Origin: Saccoglossus kowalevskii
Lineage: Eukaryota > Hemichordata > Enteropneusta > Harrimaniidae
Length of the DNA: 18,465 nt
Assembly (NCBI RefSeq): GCF_000003605.2
Contig: NW_003155743.1
Location: 282,957-301,421 of the forward strand
Direction of reading: 5' to 3'
In this document: piece after piece, positions 1 to 8,604 of the stretch
Numbering within the stretch: the first letter of the stretch is position 1
Layout: every line of letters starts with the position of its first letter
Made by a program: the position numbers and the translations under genes
Notes under the pieces: generated by a model
Told to the model about the DNA's origin: nothing
The model's input: only the letters and a program-made list of their open reading frames with translations
Database searches by the model: none

Positions 1-364
1 AAGTTTTAAGTAATCTGCTTAAAGCATGTACATGTACGAGATATACATTTCCACCAGAACTGTATGTCCATCACACACACCAAGTTTCTAAATGAGTATT
101 GAATTTTCTTAGTTATGACTTCGCATGGAAGGATGCTGGTAAGTATGAAAACACACTGGGAACAACTGTATCTCTCTCTGCCAGTACTATGCCCCTGGGA
201 AATAATAAAACAACGCATGGGCATACCTTGGTTAATTAACATGTTTGAGGACAGGAATTCCACACAGGACAGATCTTTTTTATTATCCCCATTCAACAAC
301 ATTCTCTGAAATGTAATACTACGGTATATGTTCAATGGTCAGTGTATAATTAAATTTATATTAA

Positions 365-445
365 CTGAGTGAGGCTGAAGGAAGAAAACTCCAGAGATTC
401 CTTGATGTGAGGCAAACCATGCTAACCACCGTACCACATCCATGT
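365..445 (-). repeat. Possible decayed tRNA-derived SINE head
   Basis: On the minus strand TGGTTAGCATGG resembles a pol III A box. About 36 bases later GAGTTTTCTTCC resembles a degraded B box (consensus GGTTCGANTCC). The spacing fits a tRNA, but the B box is poor and no tail or target duplication is seen. This call is tentative. Confidence 0.27.
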
Positions 446-1004
446 TCAGACAACAATTTATACAAGTATAAGGATAAACGTTTCTGTTTAACTCCATTGA
501 ATTTTACAAAGATTTTAGTTGGAGGAAAGCGCATACAACAAATTACACTTAAATCGATTTGTCTAGCAGTCATCTGGCATTTATAGATGCACTCAGACGT
601 TCCTCAGCAACACTGCATTGTCAGATATCAGTCTTTTCTAAATACGCTTTAACAAAGACTCACAAAATAACAGCATTTAATCATCATTTAAGATGATAGA
701 CATTTCCTGCTGGGTGTAATCTGATTGTACATTCAGAACTGCATGTAAATTTAGGTTGTTGGATTCTACTGTTACATTTGTTCATATTTAAGGATGTTTG
801 ATACAGTTTCACAAAAAACAGAGAATTTTCAATTTTTTTGGTACACTAGGAAATTATTCTATTATCGTATAATCTAATTAAATAATGGGGGTCACCTACA
901 TGTACCTTATTCTTGAGAAAATAGTATGTTTATATTATGCAGTTATTAAAGAAAAATGGGAAACATGACCTTTTTAACTATAAAAAAAACATTGTAAATT
1001 TTTT

Positions 1005-1036
1005 GACTCCCATGTGCGAAGCACACAATTGGAGTC
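1005..1036. repeat. Nested palindrome (GACTCC...GGAGTC around GTGC-GAA-GCAC)
   Basis: Outer arms GACTCC (1005-1010) and GGAGTC (1031-1036) enclose inner arms GTGC (1014-1017) and GCAC (1021-1024) with a GAA loop. It sits just upstream of the minisatellite and may mark the end of an unclassified repeat family. Confidence 0.5.
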
Positions 1037-1053
1037 TTTACAGTTAGCCTGTC

Positions 1054-1090
1054 TGTATGTTTATGTGTGTGTGTATGTTTATGTGTGTGT
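1054..1090. repeat. 18 bp minisatellite, two exact copies
   Basis: The unit TGTATGTTTATGTGTGTG is present at 1054-1071 and again at 1072-1089, a GT-rich simple repeat. Slippage length variation is expected. Confidence 0.8.
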
Positions 1091-2383
1091 CCCCACTGAA
1101 ACTTAATTGATAAATATTGATTATGGCCTCAGACTACATTCACCATTAAATACAAATTGATAATCGGACAGTAGTATGGCATAGCCGTTCATGACCTGAA
1201 ATTGACCTCATTTGACGCGCACATTTACACTCGGACCAAACCATTTTCTCGTCTTGGGTTTTTTTTTTTTCATTTTCTGTTATTTTTGTCTATGATTGGA
1301 TATAAAAAAAACGAACTACAAATACTTTTTTTTGACTTCATTAAAAAATAAAATCGTTTTTGTAGGATGGGAACTTTTTCAGGTCAGAACCCCCCACCCC
1401 CAAACTAAAGCAAATAAGTTTTTTATCTGACATCGATCTTTTGACGTCATCCCTTAATAGTAGCACATTATGGTCAACAGTCCTATTTTATTGACCCATG
1501 ATACAATAAATGCAATTTTTGGTTTACATGCGCTTCTATCCGAGATGTGCTTTTAATAACTGACTAGTAAGAGCAAATATGGTATTTCCGTCTTTTTTTA
1601 ATCGAACAACCAAAAAGCCATAGCACTAACATTTTTGTAAACTGTTGTAAACATATTTTGAAATGTTCCACCTAGGATAACAAATAGTGAAATTATGGTA
1701 GTGCTTATGCAGCATATGTGACGTGCGTCACAGGGTCTTTATTTAAAGCAGATTACATTAGGGCAACGTCACAAATGAACAATGCATATATGGTAGTGAG
1801 TAAGGGGGTGGTGAAACAGCCGCATGGAGCATTTGAATCAATAGAAGATCTCTAAATACATTTACATACGTGTTTTTGTATACAGGTCAAGGTAACCATG
1901 TACGTCACACACACTGATACCCTGTATAGCAAGATGGTACAGTAGAGTATGCTTTGTGGGCTAAAACAGAAATGTATAAATACTTGAAATAGCATGTCAT
2001 GAATCCCTCCCATCACTTGAACTTGATCTCCTTAGGTTATTTCACAGAAAGTTAATATCAATTCACATTTACATTGTATTATTAAAATACTTAACCATCA
2101 GGCACATACACAAAATTGGCAAGCAACTGTAAACGAGAACTGAAAACAAGTACCAGTATATTTGAAACGAATCTCTGATTTGAATAGATTTGAGTTTTTT
2201 AAAATAAATTTTAATTTTTAATACAATATCAATACATCCCTTAAATGCTCTCAAAATATGAAACCACTACTAAAATTTCTGCCCTCCTCAATCCCATGGG
2301 GGTGTTTACTGCGGAATTCCTGTACCCCATCATGCAAAGCAGACCATCTCCCTGTATACAAAACAATATATTATATACCTTAC

Positions 2384-2595
2384 CTGGACAAATACTGTGA
2401 AGAATATAACTATGAGACAAGTTGTGAGAAAAAGGCTTTTGCGTTGGGCCATCACTTTTGTTGGCTCTTCCAATAAAATAACGAGTGAGAATGCTATAGC
2501 ACCTCTCAAACCGCCATAAGCCATGATGAACTGCTCCACTTTATTCACTTTGATTGCCCGGAACTTATTGGCTAATGCAGTCAGAATGATTACTC
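2384..2595 (-). CDS. SLC9A3-like: NHE exon C (last of three in the window)
   Basis: This exon is 212 nt: two bases (GA) finish the split glycine, then 70 codons end in phase 0 at CAG|GTAAGG. The acceptor is TTTCTCTATAG. The product has a hydrophobic start ([11 protein letters not shown]), a basic cytoplasmic loop (RAIKVNKVE), then [17 protein letters not shown], the most conserved stretch of plasma-membrane NHEs with the YGGLRG motif. The loop [12 protein letters not shown] follows, then a final helix [10 protein letters not shown]. In vertebrate NHEs the next residues are a GxTIxPLV motif. No matching reverse-complement sequence with an acceptor is seen in 1-2383. Confidence 0.94.
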
Positions 2596-5500
2596 CTATA
2601 GAGAAAGCACATCACATACTCTTGAATGAAGTACAATGATACGATAATTGTTAAGCAATCTGTCTTACTTTGTATGTCCTTTCATTTGTAAATAACTTAA
2701 AAGTCTCTATTCAACAATTTGTACAAAACCACAGTTAAATTTTCTGCAAGGTACAATGTATATAGTGAGTATAAACACACACAATAAACTTAATTTCAAC
2801 TTTTTTTAGAAGATTCTCTGCATTGCATAATTTGCGTTAAGCTAACCATGTTGCAGAATGTATCAACTCTTTTTCTCCATCCTAAATCAAAGCTTTCAAA
2901 AGATGTACATGCATGCTATAAAACATTACACATTATTGTGTAACTAACAGAGACATACTGATTTAAAAATCAGTAAAATTTCCCTAGTCGCTACAATCAT
3001 TTGTTCAACTTTCACAATTATTATAGAAAAATAAATAAATATTTGGAAACACAATTTTATTTATATATTGATATATTAAATTATACAACGCACCCATATA
3101 ATAACCATATAAATTATAATTAATAAATATCAATATTTTCATACATGTATATTAATGAAATTTGAAAAATAATTATCACAGCAAATCTTATGTGAGTGTG
3201 GACACATTCCATCTGAAGTTGGGTTGACATTGGAGGCCAATATTCAAAAATTGCTTCAATAAACATCAAGAGATATAATTTCAATAAAGGTAATCGATTG
3301 ACGAATAACAAATTAATGGCCAATTTTGTACAATTATAATAAGACATTGTCAGGAAGAAAACCACTCAAAGGCTGAGCACACTATTATACATTTGAAGAA
3401 GTCATTGATAACTATTCTGTCCAAAAATTAAATATTCTCGTGCAAAGAGTGTGTGGACACTACTAGTATTCCAAATTCAGACCTATGCTACTAAAGGAAA
3501 CAAGACTTGCATATCTTATCAAAAATGCCAAAAGGTATTATCTAATCAATTCACTGCTTCACAAGTACTCTACTTAAATCACTAATAAAATAAGGGTCAC
3601 TTCATTCACCGCATGGCTCATGTACATGACTGGGTTCGTACACGGCTTTAAGTGTCGCAACGTCAGCTAATTTTCCAGTCGATGTTGAAGGCACAGCTTT
3701 CACAAAATCAAGCACACTATAGTTCTTTGATAATTTAGCCATATTTTCCATATGCTTTTTCCCCTTTTCATGACTTTTGAGAGCACTGATGCCCATGAAT
3801 AGCAACGTCAAAATTTACCATGCAAACCGAACATCTGGCTTCGTACTGTGATGACGAACTTTGCATAATCCACTCCCCATATACTTTGTGACTCAACCAC
3901 AAATCCCGAAACTTGGTTTTCCCCATACTAGAAAAGTTAAGTGAGCAAATTAGGCCGTAGGTCGAAATTTTTACACAAAAAAGATTGAAACACCACTGAT
4001 CACGTCACACCAATTGCCTCCATTACTTTTGCACATGCACATGCGCATTACGTCATGACATGGCTGCTCGTCTTGATTCCGATCGATTCGGAATGAATCT
4101 CTAAACCGAACCCTTTTTCAGAGTCATCATATCCCCCCAATATTAACATTATTTTATTGCTTTCACAATCTCAAAAAAATCCATAGCTTACATTTATTTA
4201 TTTCCCTTTTGCGATCCATGAAATAAAAACATACAACATTTCCTGGGCTTGCCTAAGTAGGCACTGAAAGCCAATCAACAAGCCGAATTCACACAGCTCA
4301 TGACCTTACGTTGCTGTGACAACCAACATGACCCCTAAACCGGCAGACTTCACCACAGATCGACAATCGTCAATTTATAATCAAAAGACGGAGAGGAAAA
4401 ATGGGAGAGTGGCCAAAAATAAAAAAAAAAAAATTGTGAAATTCAAGGTTTTTCCAGGATTTTAAATAAAAAAGCAAAATTTCAAGGCTTTTCAAGGCCT
4501 GGAAAAGTGATTTTCAAAATTCTAGTATATTCCAGGAATTCAAGGCTGTGTTCGAACCCTGCATGACATACATTGTAGGTATGAACAATACAATATACAT
4601 TGTACACTCAGAATTATTGACAACCTATTTCAAGAGTATTATATCCATTCAATTTTCAATACTAAAGTACTGTACATCCAATAATGTGCATTTCAACAAA
4701 AAATATTTTAACATTTCAAAGTGAGTGAACCATTGAAAAATTCTTACCTATAGCCCGGTAGAACAGACAAAAGAACAGTGTACAAAGCACAAATGCACTA
4801 TCCCATACATGGTCATCTCGGACCGCTGATAAACCCAGAAACATGAAAATAATAGTTTCACTTATACTCGTCAACATCTTCATAAAATATTTGACAGTAG
4901 TGTGTGATTTCTGTGATATATTAGCTTCTACGTATTTTTTCATGATGATTCCACAAAATACAATTCTGTTGAAAGAGAAAAAGGGAGGATTCAGTCATGA
5001 ATATTATTTTCCTTCATCCAACTTGCAAGTTGAATGACCATTTAAAATATCATATTTATTTTACTCGACATGCACATCTGAGGCACATGCAAACCATAAA
5101 CTGTATTTATTGTATGCTGAATCCTAAAAATATGATTTATTTTGACTACACATATTGACAAACCTTGTTTATGTAAGTGCATGGGCTACTAATAGACATT
5201 ATAGTTGTGCATGTTGATCATAAATAACAGTAGTAAAAGTATATCCTCATTCAGATTGACATACCAGTACTTTCATTGTAAAAGTACACAAGTCATCATA
5301 GCCAAGGACATTGCACACCGACAAAATAAAATCTGTTCTACAGCTTGTGCCTATATTAACATTGATCAGATTTATATTCCCTATAATACATAGGAATTGA
5401 CATTTCTTACATGCCATTTATAATATTTGGAAACACTAATCTAAATAACATAAACTTTATGCAAGTGCTACAGTACATGAGATAGAATCAGAATCAGCTA

Positions 5501-6601
5501 AGTAATTTTTTTTTTTTAAACTGAAGATTCGCCTTTTTCACCACCAGTTCCCTCTTTGGATCACAAATTCACAAAATAGTCTTGTTTATAGTCTGTACTT
5601 TCCTTCAGAAGATTGGGACAAAAAATCCCTTTTGAGTAAAAATTGACTTAAATTTTGTTCGTTGGCTTCAAAATTAGGGTTCATTTCCAGAAATATTGAA
5701 GAATATAAGAAAAGAAAAGTGAGAAAGTGTGGTAATGAAAAGGTTAAACTGATTTATAACACCCACGGACGATAAGTTAGGAAACCTTATTAAAGACTAT
5801 TCAGCAATAAAAGGCATTCAAAGTCAACATCATCCAACTGGCAAAATGCTTGCTCTGGTTGTACATGTATTAAAAGTGCAGTGACCTAAGAATACTTGTT
5901 ATGCTTGTGGTAAATGCACTTACACAGTATCGTAAAGTGTATGTGCTTTAGATAGAGCAAATAACGACTGATTAAAATCAAAACCTGATTAGTTAGTTGC
6001 TTGTTGTATGAATACTGAAGAATACTTGTGACCAATTTTTCACTTCTAGACTTGTGTGTAACGCGAGTCATTATCCTAGTGTTTCTGAGAGCTTTGTCAA
6101 GCTTAATGTGGATTCTTCTGTTATGTTGCAAAAGACGTCTTTTAGCTTCTCAGAAAGAATTACAAATAGTGACAATCATATTTTGTCATATATATTCTGA
6201 ATAGTGACATTTTTTGTAGTTCCAGTAACTGTACATTGTGGAGGAGACGTTTTTATACCCAAGGTTTTCTTTTTAACTTTTTTGTGCTTGTCATTTATAT
6301 GAAATATAGTAATAATACCAGAGTAGACAGAAAATTATACTTACGCCATGATTCCAGAGAAACCAAATATTTCAGCAGTGAGGTAGGAGAGATAACTCAT
6401 AACAAACACAAATAATGGTTCAATCACTCGAACATGATCTGTAAATTTGGTGACAAATCCCGTCAGTAGACCCCATACGATACCAATAAGTGTACCGCCA
6501 ATACCAATAATTAGAAAAGATGTTACTCCAACAACACAGTCAACTGGTAGAATGTTATCAGCACCCATCGCTGCAAATTGCTTGAACATTCGATATAGCA
6601 C
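2384..6601 (-). CDS. SLC9A3-like: Na+/H+ exchanger (SLC9A/NHE family), partial gene, three joined exons
   Basis: Joining 6601-6345, 4965-4748 and 2595-2384 on the minus strand gives 687 nt, 229 uninterrupted codons. The product is part of the membrane domain of an electroneutral Na+/H+ exchanger. Family landmarks in order are the IEP motif before a membrane helix, [16 protein letters not shown], the helix with [10 protein letters not shown] (its Glu is an ion-transport residue in the family), YRAIG and [12 protein letters not shown], ending in FFTVFVQ. The first exon's DNILPVDCV and SYLSYLTAE and the second's MKML and FLGLSAV look like NHE3/NHE5. KSHTT and [11 protein letters not shown] are also NHE1-like, so the exact subtype is open. 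Introns are 1379 and 2152 bp. The exon with the family's SLLND motif should precede 6601 and the one starting with the GLTIKPLV-type segment should follow 2384. Neither is seen, so the gene continues beyond both window ends. No promoter or polyadenylation site belongs to it here. Confidence 0.93.
3602..3926 (-). pseudogene. hAT-associated zinc-finger protein fragment, frameshifted
   Basis: The reading frame starts at ATG 3926 with [19 protein letters not shown], continues through [18 protein letters not shown], then must shift frame near 3797 to continue as [20 protein letters not shown] and on to a TGA at 3602. Across the shift the residues form one zinc finger: C-x2-C (CSVC), then about 20 residues later H-x5-H (HEKGKKH). 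This is the BED/U1-like finger found at the N-terminus of many hAT-type transposase-like proteins in invertebrates. About 108 codons remain, while full proteins of this kind are several hundred residues long. The tail ([13 protein letters not shown]) is probably out of frame or foreign. The frameshift, the early stop and the lost catalytic part mean it is not functional. Confidence 0.66.
3602..4561 (-). mobile_element. hAT-like DNA transposon remnant, 5' end preserved
   Basis: Read on the minus strand, the element begins at 4561 with CAGGGTTCGAACACAGCC, a hAT-type terminus. The subterminal region repeats TTCAAGG (plus-strand sense) four times, at 4442, 4481, 4491 and 4539, as expected for clustered transposase-binding sites. 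About 500 bp of leader leads into a zinc-finger reading frame starting at 3926. The outer flank CATGACAT (4562-4569) would be the 8 bp target duplication, but no matching far end (CAGGG preceded by the same 8 bp) is found, so the element is truncated. The catalytic domain is absent. The 3602 boundary is only the end of recognisable coding. Confidence 0.68.
4748..4965 (-). CDS. SLC9A3-like: NHE exon B
   Basis: This exon is 218 nt. Its first base completes the alanine codon from exon A, 72 full codons follow, and the last base (G) starts a glycine codon finished in exon C. The acceptor is TTCTCTTTCAACAG and the donor is G|GTAAGA. The product runs from IVFCGIIM through [15 protein letters not shown], a conserved juxtamembrane loop, and [16 protein letters not shown] to FMFLGLSAV, the ion-path helix. 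A short polar loop (RDDHVWDS) then precedes another helix ending in FYRAI plus the split glycine. In NHE1 the glutamate of the equivalent SET motif is needed for transport; it is intact here. Confidence 0.94.
4966..6344 (-). other. Intron between exons A and B
   Basis: This 1379 bp intron has donor GTAAGT and acceptor TTCTCTTTCAACAG. Apart from the TTAA-flanked MITE at 5532-5743, no repeat or coding sequence is recognised. Confidence 0.85.
5532..5743. mobile_element. TTAA-type MITE, copy 1 (piggyBac-like ends)
   Basis: The left end is CCTTTTTCACCACCAG. The right end is TGGTAATGAAAAGG, its imperfect inverse, followed by TTAA (5744-5747). It aligns along its length with 9841-10045: shared blocks include AGATTG-GACAAAAA, TTCAAAATTAGGGTT and GAAATATT-AAGAATA. 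It has no coding capacity. The TTAA flank suggests mobilisation by a piggyBac-like transposase. The left TTAA has decayed. Confidence 0.7.
6345..6601 (-). CDS. SLC9A3-like: NHE exon A (first of three in the window)
   Basis: This exon is 257 nt: 85 codons plus two bases (GC) of an alanine codon completed by the next exon. The acceptor is a T-rich tract then AAATTTAG; the donor is GC|GTAAGT. The product starts VLYRMFKQF, the stretch that follows the family's SLLND-xVTV helix, so the exon boundary falls right after that catalytic-aspartate segment. It then has a long hydrophobic, glycine-rich segment (about residues 24-50, with [12 protein letters not shown]), a short cytoplasmic basic stretch ([12 protein letters not shown]), and another helix ([16 protein letters not shown]) leading to FGFSGIMA. 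No ATG is required: the GTG at 6601 is an internal valine codon, not a start. Confidence 0.93.
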
Positions 6602-6831
6602 CTAAATTTAAAAAAAAAAAATGTTTACATGTTATGCATTGTTCAATGGTGTGGGCTGCTTACACTTTACAACTTTACAACTATTTAAGTCACAGAGTTT
6701 GCATTACTGTGCATGTTAATGAGTATATGCATTATGACAAAACAAATTCCAATTGAAATAAAAAAAATGTAATATTAAAATAAATGTAAATTGTTTGGAA
6801 AATATTACGATTCATAACAATGGCAATATAT

Positions 6832-6945
6832 TACAGCAATTCCAGGCAATGATTTGACACTGAAGTAGTGCTAGAAGTTGATAACTTACTACAATAGGTT
6901 TGTACACACTTTGTTTTCAAATTTACAGAAGTTGTTACAAATAAT
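6832..6945 (+). repeat. Left terminal inverted repeat
   Basis: This is the partner of 8050-8163. The outer 69 bases are the best conserved; the inner part contains ACACTTTGTTTTCA in both copies. Confidence 0.85.
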
Positions 6946-7141
6946 GCAGACACGCACTGGAAGAAAGCTCCGCCCATAAAAGTGGCGGTACATTAGTTTT
7001 GAATTTCTCCTCCAATAAACGATCGAGGCTCTCAACTTAGTTTCGTACTTCAATTTGCGTCACATGTTATTTCAGTGAGAGGGCATAAAGTGGTGGCACT
7101 GTAAAGAACGTTATTTTACAGAACCAGCTGACCGTCTGATC

Positions 7142-7402
7142 ATGACAGAATTATTGATCAAAGTGCATTATTCCTATTATAGAAATATCCGTATCACGCC
7201 GATGTATATAACTGAAAGCTGCCTGCAACAAATGTCCTATGGAGACTTCATCCAGTATATCAATAATGAAATTGAATACATAATTAAAATGGGTGTTATT
7301 CGATTATTAGTTCTCGACGATGAGAACCAAAAGGTTGATGTGCCACCAAATAATATCACTGGCAACACACGTCCGGGGAGGGTTGCCATCGTATACAAGT
7401 AG
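7142..7402 (+). CDS. Transposon-borne 86-residue protein, possible PB1/ubiquitin-like fold
   Basis: This uninterrupted ATG-to-TAG frame of 86 codons starts about 240 bases inside the left inverted repeat. I do not recognise the protein. Its order of elements suggests a small beta-grasp domain: an alternating strand LLIKVHYSYYRNIRIT, an amphipathic helix MSYGDFIQYINNEIEYI, then strand IRLLVLDDENQKVDV with an acidic DDEN cluster like a PB1-type acidic loop. The basic lysine near the start (IKVHY) also fits PB1. The tail PNNITGNTRPGR is polar. A weak TATA-like CATAAAAG lies at 6975-6982. The frame is convergent with the helix-turn-helix remnant. Being intact while its neighbour is broken could mean recent decay, or simply that a short ORF survives by chance. 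It might also be one exon of a longer protein. The fold assignment is inference. Confidence 0.5.
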   Translation: MTELLIKVHYSYYRNIRITPMYITESCLQQMSYGDFIQYINNEIEYIIKMGVIRLLVLDDENQKVDVPPNNITGNTRPGRVAIVYK

Positions 7403-7460
7403 TTTTTGTCGAATTTCCCGTTCGTAAATGCGCGGTCCCAATGGTTTAAAATATTCGACA

Positions 7461-7671
7461 TACTGCAAAAGGATTAATTATTCACTGGGTTTTAATTTTG
7501 CTTATTTCGCTGACTGGAAAATGCGCTAAATTAAAACCCAGTGAATATGTAAAATTTAACATAGAACACATTATCTAAATGATAAAACCGTGAATTTAAA
7601 ACCATGTGAATATGCCTGAAATGCTAAATCAGTGAAATTTAAACCACGTGAATATTAGTCCTTTTACAGTA
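7461..7671. mobile_element. TA-flanked MITE, copy 1, nested in the larger transposon
   Basis: The ends are TACTGCAAAAGGATTAAT on the left and ATTAGTCCTTTTACAGTA on the right, a terminal inverted repeat bounded by TA. A motif close to AAATTTAAACCCAGTGAATAT recurs three times inside in one orientation and once inverted. The second copy at 11646-11849 is closely similar. At 211 bp with no coding, it is mariner-type in its TA target. It sits between the two reading frames of the host transposon, so it arrived later. Confidence 0.82.
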
Positions 7672-7685
7672 GTCTTATAACGTTG

Positions 7686-7859
7686 TCAGTTTCCTGGCAG
7701 GATACTCTCGGTGGTAACAAACCATTTGACGATATTATAAGCTGCCTGTTTTGAAACAACATTTCGATCTCTAATCTCAGCAAATGACAGTCCACGAAAA
7801 TACAAATTGACAACTCTTGTTCTTATTTCAACTGGTTATTTGACTCTTTGCTTCTCCAT
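7686..7859 (-). pseudogene. Helix-turn-helix DNA-binding fragment of a transposase, with stop
   Basis: The frame starts at ATG 7859 (MEKQRVK), meets a TAA at 7838-7836, then stays open for 49 codons from PVEIRTRVVNLYFRGLSFAE to a TGA at 7688-7686. The pattern of basic residues, RVVNLYFRGLSFAEI, a short turn, then SKQAAYNIVKWF resembles the paired-like helix-turn-helix at the N-terminus of Tc1/mariner/IS630-type transposases, where it binds the inverted repeat. Next to the inverted repeats this suggests the original transposase gene was on the minus strand, with its catalytic part deleted. The MITE lies 15 bases downstream and is not what broke the frame. Family assignment is from motif shape only. 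Confidence 0.6.
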
Positions 7860-8049
7860 CGTGGTGCTCAAACAACTTGGACATACATGTGTATGCCGAT
7901 TTGTAGACACGCAATCGACACAATGACCGGCCAAAAATGAATGAAAGACCGACGCGCCTCAAAGTCTAGGTGTATCTGACTTTGTAGCAAAAATAGAAAA
8001 CATTGTGGGCAATATCTGTCAATCATTCCTCTGATTTGCAGCCGATGTT

Positions 8050-8163
8050 TATATTTCTAGTTACAACTTATGTAAATGTGAAAACAAAGTGTGTAACCTA
8101 TTGTAGTAAGTTATCAACATCTAGCACTACTTCAGCGTCAAATCAGTGCCTGGAATTGCTGTA
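8050..8163 (-). repeat. Right terminal inverted repeat
   Basis: This is the reverse-complement partner of 6832-6945, ending in GGAATTGCTGTA on the plus strand. Confidence 0.85.
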
Positions 8164-8558
8164 ATTGTTTACCCAATGTCACTCATACCTTGACCAACAG
8201 CCTTTCTATCGTGTGATAAAGGTACTGTTTTCTACCATAGGTAAAAAAATGTAAAAACAACACTAACATGCAAAATTGAGCATGGTAGTTTTACCATGTT
8301 TCTCAGGTCTATTAGGCACGGCAATTTTACCATACTTGGCTAGTGAAGTGCAAGATTACCCCCAGGTCTATTAAGGTTGTATTGTTGGCAAAATTATGTT
8401 AGAAGCCTTTGACAAGTAAACAAATTTCAAAAATTATGCATAGATAGCAGCCCAAATTCTCAATAGGTGCAAATTACATTCAAATGCACAAGATATAACA
8501 GTTTGAAATAAATAACATGGTAACTTTATGAGTAATCAAGCTCACAAAGTACATGTAC

Positions 8559-8604
8559 GGACGACAGATGACGGATGACAGACAATGGACAACAGACAAC
8601 AGAC
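8559..8604. repeat. Degenerate GACRGAY-type short tandem repeat
   Basis: About seven variants of a 6-8 base unit (GACAGAT, GACGGAT, GACAGACAAT, GGACAACAGAC) follow one another. Runs like this are common next to old repeats in marine invertebrate genomes. Confidence 0.55.

Larger units (their letters stand above)
1..2383 (-). other. Downstream intron of the exchanger (5' part), no coding sequence seen
   Basis: This stretch lies 3' of the exon C donor on the minus strand. The ORFs in it are short, unlike any known protein and not bounded by convincing splice sites. It holds a possible SINE remnant, an 18 bp minisatellite, a nested palindrome and several homopolymer tracts (for example around 1260 and 1326). 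Confidence 0.7.
2596..4747 (-). other. Intron between exons B and C
   Basis: This 2152 bp intron has a GTAAGA donor and a TTTCTCTATAG acceptor. About 2600-3550 is AT-rich with nothing recognisable. About 3600-4561 is the hAT-like remnant listed separately. The rest is unassigned. Confidence 0.85.
6832..8163. mobile_element. DNA transposon with about 110 bp terminal inverted repeats, TA or AT target site
   Basis: The first 69 bases (6832-6900) match the reverse complement of 8163-8095 with only three differences; both start TACAGCAATTCCAGGCA. Similarity continues, with small gaps, to about 6945 and 8050. The flanks fit a two-base duplication: AT if the end is TACAG, or TA if the end is CAG. 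The element is 1332 bp including a 211 bp nested MITE. It holds two convergent reading frames: an intact 86-codon ORF on plus, and a stop-interrupted helix-turn-helix frame on minus. No DDE/D catalytic domain remains, so it is non-autonomous. A two-base target and a helix-turn-helix frame favour a Tc1/mariner-related or ISL2EU-like family; I cannot settle which. Confidence 0.85.

Noticed and set aside
6-335. 109-codon minus-strand ORF at the window edge, considered as the next exchanger exon
   Set aside because: Its translation has no GxTIxPLV segment or any other exchanger feature, and there is no acceptor in the right phase.
2069-2254. Minus-strand ORF with a hydrophobic patch and a possible TTTACAG acceptor, considered as an exchanger exon
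   Set aside because: The sequence after the acceptor does not match the family and the frame does not continue from exon C's phase 0.
4541-4561. GTTCGAACCC considered as a tRNA or SINE B box
   Set aside because: No A box at tRNA spacing was seen, and the bases are better explained as the hAT-type end CAGGGTTCGAAC with its subterminal repeats.
7237-7461. Minus-strand ORF antisense to the 86-residue transposon ORF
   Set aside because: It is a shadow of the plus-strand frame. Its pattern (STFWFSSSRTNNR) follows from the opposite strand and it does not continue the helix-turn-helix frame.
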